Shown: positions 45,590 to 59,359 of the stretch, in pieces
How the letters are laid out: each line of letters starts with the position of its first letter
Numbering within the stretch: the first letter of the stretch is position 1
Source: Actinostola sp. cb2023
Lineage: Eukaryota; Cnidaria; Anthozoa; Actiniaria; Actinostolidae
Assembly (NCBI GenBank): GCA_033675265.1
Contig: JAUJYZ010001274.1
Coordinates: 186,001 to 250,000 of the forward strand
Length of the DNA: 64,000 nt
Reading direction: 5' to 3'
Translations under genes and position numbers: made by a program
Notes under the pieces: generated by a model
Told to the model about the DNA's origin: nothing
The model's input: only the letters and a program-made list of their open reading frames with translations
Databases searched by the model: none

Positions 45590-46270
45590 GGTGACTCCGT
45601 TATCATTCTCGGCGCACTCGCCTATGACAAACTTTGGGTCACAACTTCCTCTGCTTTTATGCAATTGCCATAAAACATTGGCAACTATTAGAGCTATCAT
45701 TCATCTATAATACAATATAATTCGATTGCACTGCAGAACATTTTTTTAAATAATATTAGAACTTGAGTAAAGTCAATGTTTTGGATAAAATTGGATATTG
45801 CGAAAAATCTGTCCGTTTTTTTTGGATGAAAGTTTTGGAATCACTTTAGATTGACATAATTCATAACCTGAGCAAGTTTTATCAAAATCGTTGGAGCTAA
45901 AGCACGGCCGCATGAAAACAACCAAAATTAAGCACGGAAATTAGCTCCAACGATTGCTTCCGCTCCAACGATTTTGCTAAAACTTGGTCAGGTTATGAAT
46001 TATGTCAATATAAAGTGATTCCAAAACTTTCATCCAAAAAAAAACGGACAGATTTTTCGCAATATCCAATTTTATCCAAAATATTGAGTTTACTTAAGTT
46101 CTAATATTATTTTTTTTAATGTTCTGCAGTGCAATCGAATTATATTGTATTATAGGTGAATGAAAGCTCTAATAGTTGCCAATGTTTTATGGCAATTGCA
46201 TAAAAGCAGAGGAAGTTATGACCCAAAGTTTGTCATAGACGAGTGCGCCGAGAATGATAACGGAGTCACC
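45590..46270. mobile_element. 681-bp TTAA-flanked palindromic MITE, copy B
   Basis: TTAA at 45586-45589 and 46271-46274; ends GGTGACTCCGTTATCATTC and complement. The two arms pair over almost the whole length. It is the intact relative of copy A. piggyBac-type elements target TTAA; no transposase present. Confidence 0.88.
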
Positions 46271-46274
46271 TTAA

Positions 46275-48193
46275 GTCCAATGTCAGCTTTGGAAGTAGTC
46301 GAAGCTTCGCTTGAACTCACAACTGGTCGCGCATGTGCGCAACAAAATTCCCTCCTGCAGTTGTCTGTGTGTATACAGTAGTCGAACCTCTAAAGCGGCC
46401 CTTTGTTAAGCGGTCACCCTGTCTATTATTTCACTCAAGTTCCCGGAAATCATTCCCAATACTTACTGTATACGCGGTCACTTCTATAAGCCACTTCACG
46501 CTGTCGTCCGCCATTTTGAAATGGAACAAAAAATATTATAGAAATCTGGACTGATCACTTTGACTTGCCGTAACTCCGCTCGATTTTGTTGGAATTTCAA
46601 AATGTAATCTTCGATAATCAGCAGGCATTCATATCAGTTGTTGGACTGGAAATAAGACCAATGTCTGTGATTTAACTACCTTTTACGATTCAATCTTCTT
46701 TTCGCGAATGTATCTTAAAATGTCGAACTAATTTGCATATTCACGTGCCGAACGTTTTATTTTGAAAACAAAATTATTTTTTCTCGATTTGTAGCCTTCG
46801 AATGCCCATCATATTATAGGTCATTAATAACAAAGAAAATATATTTTCCAAAATGGCAATATTTTAAAAATCCAACGGGCGAAATCTAGCGGAGGTATGG
46901 CAAATGAAAGTGATCCAGATTAATCTGTATCAATTTTGCCGCGTTTGTCCAAAATTAAAAAATAGTCGACGACAGCGTGAACTGGTTTATGAAGCCATCA
47001 GTTGGCTATTTTCCGAGGATGACCGCTTAATAGAGGTTTTTAAACTGTATAAGGAGTATGGCTTCTTAGACTTTTGGTTTTGGATCGTATCGTATGCAGG
47101 TTCTTATGCATGGGTATGATCTTGATCGTGAAGAATCAGTGCTCTGGTACGACGGGAATATTCGCTGCGCAATGAGTGTGATCGTGAGGAATTGTCCCTG
47201 TAAGATATGGATGATCTGGTAGGACGGGAGTATTTGCCGCGCAATGAGTGTGATCGTGAGAAATTGTCGCTGTAAGATATGGATGATCTGGTAGGACGGG
47301 AGTATTCGCTGCGCAATGAGTGTGATCGTGAGGAAAGAAAAACCGTTACAACGCGCTGGATCCGTGCGCGAGCGATTCGTCAGTTCTATGTGTCTGTACT
47401 CTTATTGACAATGGCTCAGAGCCAATCAGATTGCGAGATTTAGCTCTGTTATTGTAAAATAGTTATTTTGTTCAATTACCGTATTGATTTTCTTTTAGCT
47501 TTAAGGTAATTCCTCAGGATATCTTCCCCAATTGAAAAATCGCTGAAATTTTGCAGGTGAATTATTTTTGAATTTTTATTGTCAGAAAAGTAAAAAAAAA
47601 TTGGGGTCACCGCGCTTGTTTCAGTAATATTCGTCAGAATAGACCATGCGGTATAAGCAATATCGACTCAAAACAATCGAATATCGTGTCACGGTGTTAA
47701 AATGGCTCAAACAAATTGTGGAAGTGCTTTTCTGCAACCGATTTACCATTTTTTCAATCACACCAGTTCAAAAAAGGTGATGTACCAAAAATTGCATAAC
47801 AATTTTGCCAATTGAGTCATTTATAAGCCGGGTTTTGACAAAGGAATGACTGCATTTCCTTCCATTTTCGTATGCAAATCGAGAAAATGACACGGAAAAC
47901 GCGAAAAAAAATTGACTTCCCAAATTGAATTTGTTTAATTTTTTTCACATAAGATGTGCAATAGGTAGTGTAGATAAAATATACAATAAAAATTGATGGT
48001 CACCGTGCTTCGTTCGGAGAAAAATCGGTTTGAAGACTTTCCCTGAATTATCCTTAACAAATTCGTTTAACTAAATCCCAGCGCGCGCTCAATGACGTAA
48101 GTTAGCGCGCGCTCTTCAACTAAAATGTTATTCAAAAACATTGCATAATCCTCCACTTTCTTGCCATTTTTTCACCATTCTTATTTTTTTAAA
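46275..48193. other. Intergenic, repeat remnants only
   Basis: A degraded pogo-like end (46378-46500) and the 72-bp repeat are the only structures seen. Confidence 0.55.
47146..47338. repeat. 72-bp tandem repeat, 2.7 copies
   Basis: GGTA.GACGGGA.TATT...CGCAATGAGTGTGATCGTGAG recurs at about 47146, 47217 and 47289. Confidence 0.85.
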
Positions 48194-50425
48194 TCCACAA
48201 TCCATAGTTTCGGTTGTTATGCAGTGTTTTTCAACACCAAATTATTATTTCACGTAATAGACCATGCAATCCATCACGCTATATAATATATGCGCAGTAG
48301 AATTGCGTAGTGCAAAACTAAGGAATTACCTTAAATGCACAACCCCACAAGCGGCAACGCTTTTAATTACATTATCATGCTAAAAAAAAAAGATAATTTT
48401 ATTATTGGACTTTGACTCCCATGCACACGCGAAGATGAAAACCACAAAGCTTTCTTTTATTTTAGCTCGCCGTCATACCAATTCGTATTAGATCTTCTTG
48501 AATTTGTTATGGAAATTGATACTTTGAAACTCATGAATTTTGCATTGGAAGAAAATTACCAGGAGATCTATATTATGTCTAACGATGTGTATACGGCGAA
48601 TAATTTCAAAATACTTCTGTAATTATTAATACTGATCCAGTCGTATTCAGCACTGAACTATCCGTGTAATAACCTCTATGGGATTACTTGAACATCCTAA
48701 GAAAATATATGGAAAAAACAAGCCATATATTGACTTGAATTGCAGTTTGCTTCGATTTAACAAATAAAACAATATTTACAATAGCTGGTCCTGTTTTTTT
48801 AAAGAGTGTGGATCCAGTCCAACAGCGCTCTCCGTTGGATATATATAATCCTTACCCCAGTGATATAAGTATCGATGAAATATCTATATTTCTCTTCTTC
48901 GAAAAATTGATATCTTCACGTGTGAATTTTTACTTTACGAAATGATATCATATCGTAAAGTAAAAATTATTTAAACAAAATGTTTCATCGATAATTATAT
49001 ATTTTAACAGAATATTACATGGTCGCTTGGAGATACGAATTTTATCTTCTTGTGTTGAATTTAACAAATCGCAAGCGGTTTTCCATTGTCTCTTCTGTTG
49101 TTACAATGGACTGATTTGAGGTCACTAAATGTTCAAAACCCAAGTGGAACCACGAGAGTAGCGAGTCAACAAAACAAAGTCAAAAAAACATCCAAAAGCA
49201 AGGATAAAGTTTGAAAGAAAAACCGTTTCAAGCGCGTGCTGGATCCGTGCGCGAGCGATTCGTCATTCTATGTGTCTGTACTCTTATTGACAATGGCTGA
49301 GAGCCAATCAGATTGCGAGATTACTCTAGGTTATTGTAAAAATACTATTATCTCGTCATCCATGTATCCAATTTACCCAACTAATAGGTAATAACTAATC
49401 GGCTAACGCAATGTTTACATTCTTTGACCGATTTCAAATCTTTTGGGAATACGGTTCTTTGTCTGTCGATTTCAATAGAGCATTGACTCGGAAATGAAAT
49501 TGAAATGTTTGGAACAAAAAGCTCTTATTCCACAATCCATAGTTTCGGTTGTTATGCAGTGTTTTTCAACACCAAATTATTATTTCACGTAATAGATCAT
49601 GCAATCCATCACGCTATATAATATATGCGCAGTAGAATTGCGTAGTGCAAAACTAAGGAATTACCTTAAATGCACAACCCCACAAGCGGCAACGCTTTTA
49701 ATTACATTATCATGCTAAAAAAAAAGATAATTGTATTATTGGACTTTGACTCCCATGCACACGCGAAGATGAAAACCACAAAGCTTTCTTTTATTTTAGC
49801 TCGCCGTCATACCAATTCGTATTAGATCTTCTTGAATTTGTTATGGAAATTGATACTTTGAAACTCATGAATTTTGCATTGGAAGAAAATTACCAGGAGA
49901 TCTATATTATGTCTAACGATGTGTATACGGCGAATAATTTCAAAATACTTCTGTAATTATTAATACTGATCCAGTCGTATTCAGCACTGAACTATCCGTG
50001 TAATAACCTCTATGGGATTACTTGAACATCCTAAGAAAATATATGGAAAAAACAAGCCATATATTGACTTGAATTGCAGTTTGCTTCGATTTAACAAATA
50101 AAACAATATTTACAATAGCTGGTCCTGTTTTTTTTTTAAAGAGTGTGGATCCAGTCCAACAGCGCTCTCCGTTGGATATATATAATCCTTACCCCAGTGA
50201 TATAAGTATCGATGAAATATCTATATTTCTCTTCTTCGAAAAATTGATATCTTCACGTGTGAATTTTTACTTTACGATATCATATCATATCGTAAAGTAA
50301 AAATTATTTAAACAAAATGTTTCATCGATAATTATATATTTTAACAGAATATTACATGGTCGCTTGGAGATACGAATTTTATCTTCTTGTGTTGAATTTA
50401 ACAAATCGCAAGCGGTTTTCCATTG
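48194..50425. repeat. Tandem duplication of an about 895-bp segment, period 1,335 bp
   Basis: 48194-49088 and 49529-50425 are nearly identical (a few base changes and A-run length). They are separated by 440 bases that share pieces with 47335-47460 and 37236-37340. No coding frame. Confidence 0.9.
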
Positions 50426-50838
50426 ACTCATTGAGCATTGACTCGGAAATGAAATGGAAATGTTTGGAACAAAAAGCTCTTATTCCAATGATTTTGAATT
50501 GGGGCAAAGAATGTAAACATTGCGTTAGCCCATTTTGTCTATTCATCCGGCTTTGAACAACCGGATCCTGACTGATTGCTGGAGTGTGCTAAGGAACGGT
50601 TTTACATTGAATTGATGACTTATTAGTAATTATAAATTGAAGTAACTAATGATTTAACGCGAAAAGAATCTACGAACGAAAACTAAAAGGAAATAAATAA
50701 ATAAATATTAAAAGAAATTGACCGGAGCATAACTGTTTAATAATGCATTGCCGATATCATTAGTTGTTATTGTTTTCTGCTTTCAATATAGGACAAATTC
50801 ATTTTAAATTGCTCATTAACTACCAGAGCTGCTTGAGG

Positions 50839-51458
50839 ATGGATATCTTCCCAGCCTTGGCTTCTTTGGTTTGGATACTTTCATGTTATTCCATTCAAAC
50901 CAAATGTGATAATCTTGATGTCATCAAATTCAGTGCAGCCAACACTTCACTCGTGCGCGATACAAAAACGGGACTTAATTTGGCCGATTTTGTCAAACTT
51001 CAGAATAAGTATTTAAGCGTCACACCGTTCAAAGTCCTGCATCTCAAAAAGAAAGAAACTTGCCTGTTACGTTGTATTGCAGATCTCAATTGCCTGTCTT
51101 TAAATGTGGCAAAGTTCCCTGATGCCAATGGACAGTACAGGTGTGAATTGCTTGACAAAGTATTGTTCCACCAGCCCAACGAACTGAAAAACATATCACA
51201 GTTCCTCCACTTTACATTCAAGGTGAGGCTAAGTCGCTTGAAAATTGTTTTTCAATGAACTTTGTGACAACGACTAGATAGAGCTACGGCTTTGACCTCA
51301 GTTCTAACAATTTCGTCTCGTTTGAATTGACATATCCATCCAGACCAATTGTTTGTCCAAACCATGCAAGAACAACGGAGTTTGTATTCCAGTCTACACC
51401 AACGACACCTACACCTGCAAATGTCCACAGCGCGATATGGGAGTTCATTGTGAGAATG
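50839..51458 (+). CDS. 5' part of a secreted PAN/apple-EGF protein gene (partial)
   Basis: Exon 1 (50839-51222, 384 nt, phase 0 end) starts MDIFPALASLVWILSCY, a signal peptide, then a PAN/apple-like segment: KKETCLLRCIADLNCLSLN and GQYRCELLD give the typical Cys pattern. Exon 2 (51344-51458, ends phase 1) encodes an EGF domain: NCLSKPCKNNGVC, TYTCKCPQ and GVHCEN. Upstream in-frame ATGs (from 50764) only add a non-signal leader. In cnidarian proteins a PAN-EGF start is often followed by fibrinogen-like or lectin domains; I see no further exon to the end of the window. The following intron holds a 207-bp (TC)n tract and probably a BEL/Pao element. PAN and EGF mediate extracellular protein or sugar contacts. 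Confidence 0.75.
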
Positions 51459-51712
51459 GTAAGTTTAAATATATTAAAACTCGGGCTGAAACACGAAGTA
51501 CGACTGAGTTTTTGAACTGACTTCTACCTCAAAACTCATTTAAAGTCAATTCATTTCATTTCAAGTCTGTATACTATAAACGTTAACGAATTTCAACGAC
51601 AATTCAAAACAGCTAAAACAATGTTTCTGTCCACCAGCAATGTTTATCAGTTAGCTCAGTAGTAAACAGTGTAAAGTATGGTGTAGGTAAACCAAAGGTC
51701 CGTGATGGTTCT

Positions 51713-51926
<214 letters not shown>

Positions 51927-52589
51927 CATCACTAATATTGTTTTCCGTCTTCACGAAAAGGTTGTGATAGAAAATTTCTAAGTAAGTGTACTTATCATAT
52001 TCGTTAATAATTCATGAGGAAAACGCAATATAAATCATAGCCGTGGAAGAGCTTGTATTTTTGATACAAAATCGTATTGATTTGTATAGACTAAAACTTT
52101 GATTTTCCGCGGCCAAACTTACTGGTATCTTGAAAATTATAGTAGAACAATATTTTATTCATCTGTGGATATGCATATGATAAGTATTGTTCTTATCCAC
52201 AAGCCCTTGCGGCAATAGTTATACGTAATATAATCAGTTGAGTTCCCACCACGAGGGACGAAGGTCGAAGGCCGATAGCGTAACAATTGTTGAACCTCGT
52301 TTCCTCGTTTCCTCTCATATCAAACCAAAGATGATGAAATAAAACGTGAGTTCAAACTATGGCCTGGGATTTAAAAGAATTCCTCTGCGGCTCGCTCTGA
52401 CATCTACATTAGTTCAACAATTTCGCCAAGAACTCAACTCAACTCAACTCAAATCAACCTTGCTCTCGAGTCTCATCGAAAAGCAGAATGAACTCATACT
52501 CAAGTTCAAGCGCTCTAAGAAGATCATCTCGCCCAACGATGAAGAGAACTACAGTCGACGAAAGAAGATAAATAATTCGCAGTCTCAGA

Positions 52590-54603
52590 ATCAAGCGATC
52601 ATACGCTAAAGGAGCCACTACGAAGAGAATTCACAAACTGGAAAATCTCATGAACGATTATGACAACATCGACGAAGTAAGGAAGGGAGTTATCGCCCTG
52701 AAATCAGCATTTATCGACTTCAAACAATCACACAACATGTATCATGCCGAACTCTCAGACGAGTACGACCTCGAGGAAGTCTCTTCTACGATGAGAACGA
52801 TTGAACGTTGGATAATATCAGCTAAAGACGTCTATGATAGCATACTGAACGAACACACCTCAAACGTAAGACCCGAAGATTCTGTCAGTAACATTGCTTC
52901 TGTTTCTTCAGCGATGTAAAAGAGAAATTATACCGCACGAACATCATCCGCTGGTTCAAAGTACTCAAGATCTAGCTCATCTTTCAGCGCAAAGTTAAAG
53001 ATTTGTGCGAAAAAGGCTTCATTACAAGCCGAGTCTGCGAGTTTACAACTCCGCCAAGAGATAGAAATAGAACAATTGCGACTCGAAGAAGCCAAACTAC
53101 GCTTAGAACAGCAGAAGGAAAAGTTAAAACTCGACACTGAAATCGCGAAAGCTGAAGCTCAAGTAAAGGTTTATTCAGATGCTGATAAACTTTCTCTTCG
53201 TGAGAATATTTCACGTGTTGACGCTATCGAAATTCCTAACTTGTCAATTTCACCCCTACAACCGACAGAAACTGTCAAAACTAGCGCCGCCACACCTTCT
53301 AGTCCTCCCGAGAAAGAAATGCTCTATAAAGCAAACAAGGCTAAATTAACATCTACACCGATAGAAAAACCCTCAGAAATCAAAGATTCAAGCGAAAAGC
53401 TTAATGCACTCGACCCAGAAGCAAAAGAGTGGAAACCTGACGAAAATACGGTTTCGAAAGGCCGTGTTGATAATAGCTCAACAATAATATATGCGTCTCC
53501 TTCACACAATGACGTCACTTCCTTTGATTATCTTGCAAGCATGCAACGATTGTAAACAGCATCAACAGAACAATTATATCCAAGAGTTGTTAAAGCAACA
53601 GAGAGAACAAACAATGGCGCTAACCTTGCCCCAACCCGAAGTCCCTGGTGACGCAATTGATTATTGCAGCTTCGAAAGAGCCTTTGAAAACTTGATCGAA
53701 AAGAAAACGGACAGTAGTAGTGCGAAACTCTATTACCTGATTCAGTATACGGGAGGAGATGTGCAAGAATTAATGCGCAGTTGCCTATAGCCATGAACAC
53801 CGACGAAGGATATGCCAGAGCTCGAGAACTTCTCAAATCTAGATAAGGACAGCCTTTCAAGATAGCCACCATCTACGTTGACAAAGTGCTAAAGACCCCA
53901 CTCATCAAAGCAGAGGACGCACGAGCCCTTCAGCGCTACTCAGTCTTGTTAGCAAGTTGTGAGAACACTCTAACCAAGATCGGTTACGCAAGCAAAATTG
54001 ACAATCCAGATACTCTGCGAAAGATCATCGAAACATATGGCGAAACAGATGGCGAGCTACCGCAGACGACATTAATGAGGTAAAGCGACGAGATGTAACA
54101 ATTCATGACGTAGTTGACTTTGTGACAAAGAAGGCAAGAGCCGTTAATCATCCCATCTTCGGGAGCATCATAAACGACACTCGCAGCGACAACAGCAAAG
54201 CAATGAAACCAGTCCACAGCAGTGTTTCCACGAGCGTCAACCTTCGCAACGCGAGAAGAACATGAGCGTCACACCGTTCCTACACAACATGAAGACGATG
54301 CAAACTCAGCTTTTGTTGCGAAAGAAGGAAACAGTGGATATTATCTCTGCAGCAAAGATCACCGTTTGACGCGCTGTGAACTTTTCAAGAACAAATCGTA
54401 CGACGAATGATGCAAATTTGTACGATGGAAAGGACTGTGCTATAACTGCCTCAATCCGGGACACAGATCTGACGCGTGTCCGAAAGAAAGCTTCTGCAGA
54501 GTTACGGGATGCAAATTCAACCGGAAACACTCAATGTTTCTACACCCACAGGAAAAGCCTGTCAGAACTGAAACTCAAATCAAACAAGAATCGACGCAGC
54601 TGA
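52590..54603 (+). pseudogene. BEL/Pao gag region with zinc knuckles (broken)
   Basis: Open stretches at 52590-52919, 53076-53555, 53600-53790, 53886-54083 and 54220-54603 lie in different frames. Landmarks include KLENLMNDYD, a charged coiled-coil-like stretch (SLQLRQEIEIEQLRLEEAK, 53040-53100), a [13 protein letters not shown] segment as in BEL gag, and Cys-rich CYNCLNPGHRSDAC (about 54430-54480), a CCHC knuckle. A TGA at about 54408 and several shifts break it. Confidence 0.75.
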
Positions 54604-54764
54604 GTAAGCCGTCGGAAGATCGAAGGCAACCGCCAACCATCTAAGAACGTCAACAACTATACTAAAGGACTCTGTAGCTCTATTGGGGCCGGTATATATA
54701 CAGGAATATATTAGCTATAGTCCCTGTAAAGGTAAAGGCTAAAGACAAAGACAAAGTCAGCTAA

Positions 54765-55033
54765 GAGAGACTTATGCATTTCTTGACCAAGGTTCAAACA
54801 CCTCATTTTGTACTGAACGACTAGTACAAAGACTCGGAGCTACAACGAAACCTACTACTCTGTCGCTGAATACGATGGATCACGAAAACTTCACTTCAGA
54901 AAGCTCATTAGTTAGTGTTGAAGTCTATGATGTAAACGAAACAAACTTGATTGAACTGCCAATTGTATACTCTAGACCGAAACTTCCGGTCTCCACGAGG
55001 GATATCCCACAACAGACAGATGTAGAACGCGTT
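54765..55033 (+). pseudogene. BEL/Pao aspartic protease fragment
   Basis: About 54765-55020 reads AFLDQGSNTSFCTERLVQRL, a retropepsin-like D-x-G active-site segment of the BEL/Pao (A17) type, and continues to VSTRDIPQQTD, where the foldback element interrupts it. The coding frame resumes at about 57563 with RWSHLTGMKL. Confidence 0.7.
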
Positions 55034-57562
55034 CTAAACTAAATTGCGTTTTTCCAAAGTTGTAAAATTCAGTGTGAGTTCTACATTTCTCACTGAAAAT
55101 AAAGCCGTTCCTGCAAGAATGCTATAACCGCAATGAAAGTTGAAGTGCTTCCGTAATGGCCCATGAAATTCAACATCAATATTTTGCCTTCCGCACAAAA
55201 TGAGGAAACTTGTCCCCTCAAAAAAGAGCGTCCGAGTGGATAGCCATTTTCACAAGCTCATAAAAAGGTTCCAAAGTTTGGAAACTTTTTCTAAACTCAT
55301 GAATATGTCGAGTAGATAGCCATTTTCACAAGCTCATTAAAAGGTTCCAAAGTTTGGAACCATTTTTCTAAACTCATGAATATTTCGAGTGGATATCCAT
55401 TTTCACAAGCTCGTTCCAAAGTTTGGAACCTTTTTCTAAACTCATGAATATTTCGAGTGGATATCCATTTTCACAAGCTCATAAAAAGGTTCCAAAGTTT
55501 GGAACCTTTTTCTAAACTCATGAATATGTCGAGTGGATAGCCATTTTCACAAGCTCGGGAAAAAGTTCCGTATAAACTCGTATAGAGCAGTCACATTAAA
55601 TATAATACAGCAAAAAAAAATATATCCAAAAATATTTGAAGTTATTTATTATTATTGCGTAAACATGATTATGTAGAGCAGTCTGTTTTGCCATATAATA
55701 TACCGGCCGGCATTAAACGGGTAACTTGTTTGAGAAATATATCTTCACTAACATTGATATAAGTATCACTATAAATATAATCTGAGTTGCGAAATATCTA
55801 GACAAATTCTCAAGAGTAAATTATTATTAAATTAGTTCATTATTAGTCAACATGAATGAGTAACACAACGCCAGCTGTCGAGTGTAACAGTCGTCTTTAA
55901 AACAGCATTTGTACGTTCTTACGGCATTTCGTTCTCTTTGTTTGCCTCTAGATCTCTATTAGTTTCGTAGGTTTCTCCTCGATGTGGCTACATCTGTATA
56001 AAGACAGATCAAATTAAACTGTTTTTATAGCTCATATAATTATAAAGTGATTTGACAGATCAACGACCGACGGGCATTAAAGAATGTATAAACATGGGTA
56101 GCGTTCGTTACATATCGTTATATTGGAATCATCATGTTTTGAATTATACCTGGATATGTTAGTAACGGTTCTCACTGGAAGTAGTCCTCAATGCTGTTAC
56201 CAAAACGGCAAAATATATCAAATTGTATCAGATCTTCATAGCACAAACATGACTCACTGCATGTGTCTTTGTATGCCTAAGGATTAAAAGTTACTTGTCG
56301 TGATTGGCTGGATTGAATTTGAACCGGATACGGTTTTAGCATAATTAGCTAGTGCCCCGAGTTCACGTCATGTGTCCAGGTCACTGCTAGTCTCAAGCCA
56401 GAGTCGTTTGCCGTTAATTTTGCTCTTCGCCGTTTCTGTTTAGACTTTCAGCAGCATTGAGGACTACAGAACTTCCAGTGAGTACCGTTTACTAACATAT
56501 ATATCCAGGTGTCGGATTCATTGATGATTCCAATATAACGACATATGTTCAAATAACTTTATACATCAGTGCATGTGTATATTCAGTCTCGGATTTCTAT
56601 GAGCTAAAACAGTTTTATATATATCTTCATACAGATCAGTTTAGCAATATCGAGGAGAAGCATACGACACTAGTGTTTTTAAAGAGAGGCAAACAAAGAG
56701 AACGAGATGCAGTAAGGACGTACAAATTCTGTTTTAAAAACGACTGAACATTAATTACACTCGACAGCTAGCATAGTTTACTAAATAATGAACTAATTTG
56801 CTAATAATTGACTCTTATGAATTACTCAGTTTATTTAATTGAAGCTGTTTTATCTTTGCAGTATTGCTGTGCTTTTGATTTCAGGATGTTTCTCAAGCAA
56901 GTTACCCGTTTAATGACGGTATATTATATGGCAAAGCAGACTGCTCTGTATAATTATGTTTACGTAATAAAATAACTTCAAATATTCTTGGATGTATATT
57001 TTGCTGTATTATACGGAACCTTTTCATGAGCTTGTGAAAATGGCTATCTGCTCGAAATATTCATGAGTTTAGAAAAAGGTTCCAAACTTTGGAACCTTTT
57101 AATGAGCTTGTGAAAATGGCTATCTACTCGACATATTCATGAGTTTAGAAAAAGGTTCCAAACTTTGGAACCTTTTAATGATCTTGTGAAAATGGCTATC
57201 TACTCGACAAAATAGTGAGCTTTTTTTTTCAAAACATGTTTTAGTTGGGAGGGTTTTGGGGTCTCGGCACTAACTACACTTTTTCAACATCGTTTTTTGA
57301 AACTTTTTTTTAGTACGAACGATTTCCAAACATTACAAGTACGGTTTTCTTTAAATTATACTATTCGGTTAAGAATCAATATATATTTTTATTCATTTTT
57401 CTACAAAATCCCTCATAAAAGATGTGAATCTTACCGAGAAAAAAAAAAAATTCGTACAAATCCAATTGTTTACACTGAGAAAACTCCATAATTACGAGCC
57501 CTGTCTGTGTTTTGCTCGATTTTATGAGTTTTGGAAAAACGCATTTTAGTTTAGAATGCGTT
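55034..57562. mobile_element. 2.5-kb foldback element inserted between BEL/Pao protease and RT
   Basis: Left end ACGCGTTCTAAACTAAA.TGCGTTTTTCC and right end GGAAAAACGCATTTTAGTTTAGAATGCGT form terminal inverted repeats of about 33 bp. GTAG flanks both sides. Inside, four direct copies of an about 80-bp unit (55240-55560) face about three inverted copies (56990-57210), and 55600-56000 pairs with 56640-57005. No transposase was seen. Confidence 0.75.
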
Positions 57563-59296
57563 GTAGACAGATGGTCTCATCTCACAGGAATGAAGCTGAA
57601 CTCTATCGACGCTCAAGTCGATATTCTGATAGGAAATGATATCCCTAAAGGTCACGAACCACAGGAAGTCCGCCCAAGTAGCGCAGAGGGACCCTACGCA
57701 GTTAGAACTCTACTTGGATGGACTATTAATGGACCGCTTGGGAGAGCTGCAGATGTGAGTCTCGACGAACAATTTGAAAGATATTGTAAGATGGAATTCA
57801 ACGATACAAGTTCAGACGTCGGGAAAACAATGTCACAAGAAGATAAGAGAGCCATAGACATTATGGAAAAGTCAGCGCGACTCAGCGATGGTCATTACGA
57901 GGCAGCAATGCCTTGGAGGAGCTTTCCTTCTGATCTTCCCAACAACAGAATATTCGCAGAACAACGACTAGTTTTGCGAAAGAAAAGACTAAGGAACGAT
58001 TCAAGTCTCCACGGAAAGTACAAGACTTTCATGCAATATCTATTGAACAAGGGCTACGCTCGGAAGGTCCCGAAGGATCAACTATGTGCAAACGGAGAGC
58101 CTGGGTAGTACTTACCCCATCACCCGGTGGTAAACCCACACAAAGATAAAGTCTTTGATTGTTCAGCCAAATCGAATGGTACTTCCTTGAACCAACAGTT
58201 GATGCAAGGCCCTGATCTCACAAATTCATTGACGGGTGTCCTGACCAGATTTAGAAAGGAAAGTGTGGCCATGATGTCGGACATCGAGTCAATGTTCTAT
58301 CAAGTACATGCCCGACCTGATGACAGCAAGTTTCTATGTTACTTGTGGTGGCCGGACGGAGACTTCAATTGTGATCCTGAAGAATTTCAGATGCTAGTGC
58401 ACCTCTTCGGTGGGATTTCCTCACCGAGTTGTGGGAGCTACTCTCTACAAAGGACAGCTGATGACAACGCAGCGAAATACGACAAAGAAACAATATGCAC
58501 GATACGAAACAATGTCTACGTGGATGACTGCCTAAAGTCTGTAAAAACCGAAGACAAAGCGCTTCAACTCGTCGATGAACTCAGAGAACTCTTGAAGAAA
58601 GGAGGATTGAACCTCACGAAATGGGTATCTAACTCACGCAAAGTTATCAAGGCCATCCCGGAAACACAGAGAGCATGTTCAGTAACATACCTGGACCTCG
58701 ACCACTTACCTATCGAAAGAGCTCTAGGCCTCCAATGGGACGTCGAAAGAGATGTCTTCAAATTCAAAACGACAATAACGAGTAAGCCTGCTACAAGAAG
58801 AGATATTCTCAGCATGACGAGCTCCATCTACGACCCACTTGGATTCATCTCTCCTTACGTTCTTCCAGCGAAGTTCATCTTACAAGACTTGTGTAGACAA
58901 GGATTCGGTTGGGATGACCCAGTGCCTGAAAGGGAACAAGAACGCTGGAACCAGTGGCTGGAGGAACTACCCAAACTGAAGGAGCTTGGAGTCAACCGTT
59001 GCCTGAAACCCAAGTCGGTTGGAGAAGTTGTGTCAGCTGAACTTCACAACTTCTCGGATGCATTGCAACTCGGATACGGTGCCGTATCATACCTCAGACT
59101 CGTCAACGGCGAAGCCATTGTACACTGTGCATTCATAATGAGCAAATCGCTATTAACACCGATAAAACAAGTCACGATCCCACGATTAGAGTTGGCTGCC
59201 GCAGTTGTTGCCACGAGACTGAGCTCGATGATAATACAAGAAATTGACATGATATACATAACGTATTCTGTTGAACAGACAGTACGTGTGTATTAG
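57563..59296 (+). pseudogene. BEL/Pao reverse transcriptase and RNase H
   Basis: The frame contains [56 protein letters not shown] and the RT box YVDD at 58517-58528, then [11 protein letters not shown] and an RNase H-like [17 protein letters not shown] single in-frame TAG at 58106-58108 interrupts it; bases on both sides are in the same frame. The frame is lost near 59296, within the RNase H. Confidence 0.85.
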
Positions 59297-59359
59297 GCTA
59301 CATCCTAAATCAAGATATAAACTATTAAAACCTTCGTTGCGAACAGACTATCTACGATA

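Noticed and set aside
48194..50425. Pair of LTRs of a retroelement
   Set aside because: No TG..CA ends, no primer-binding site or polypurine tract, and only 440 bases in between.
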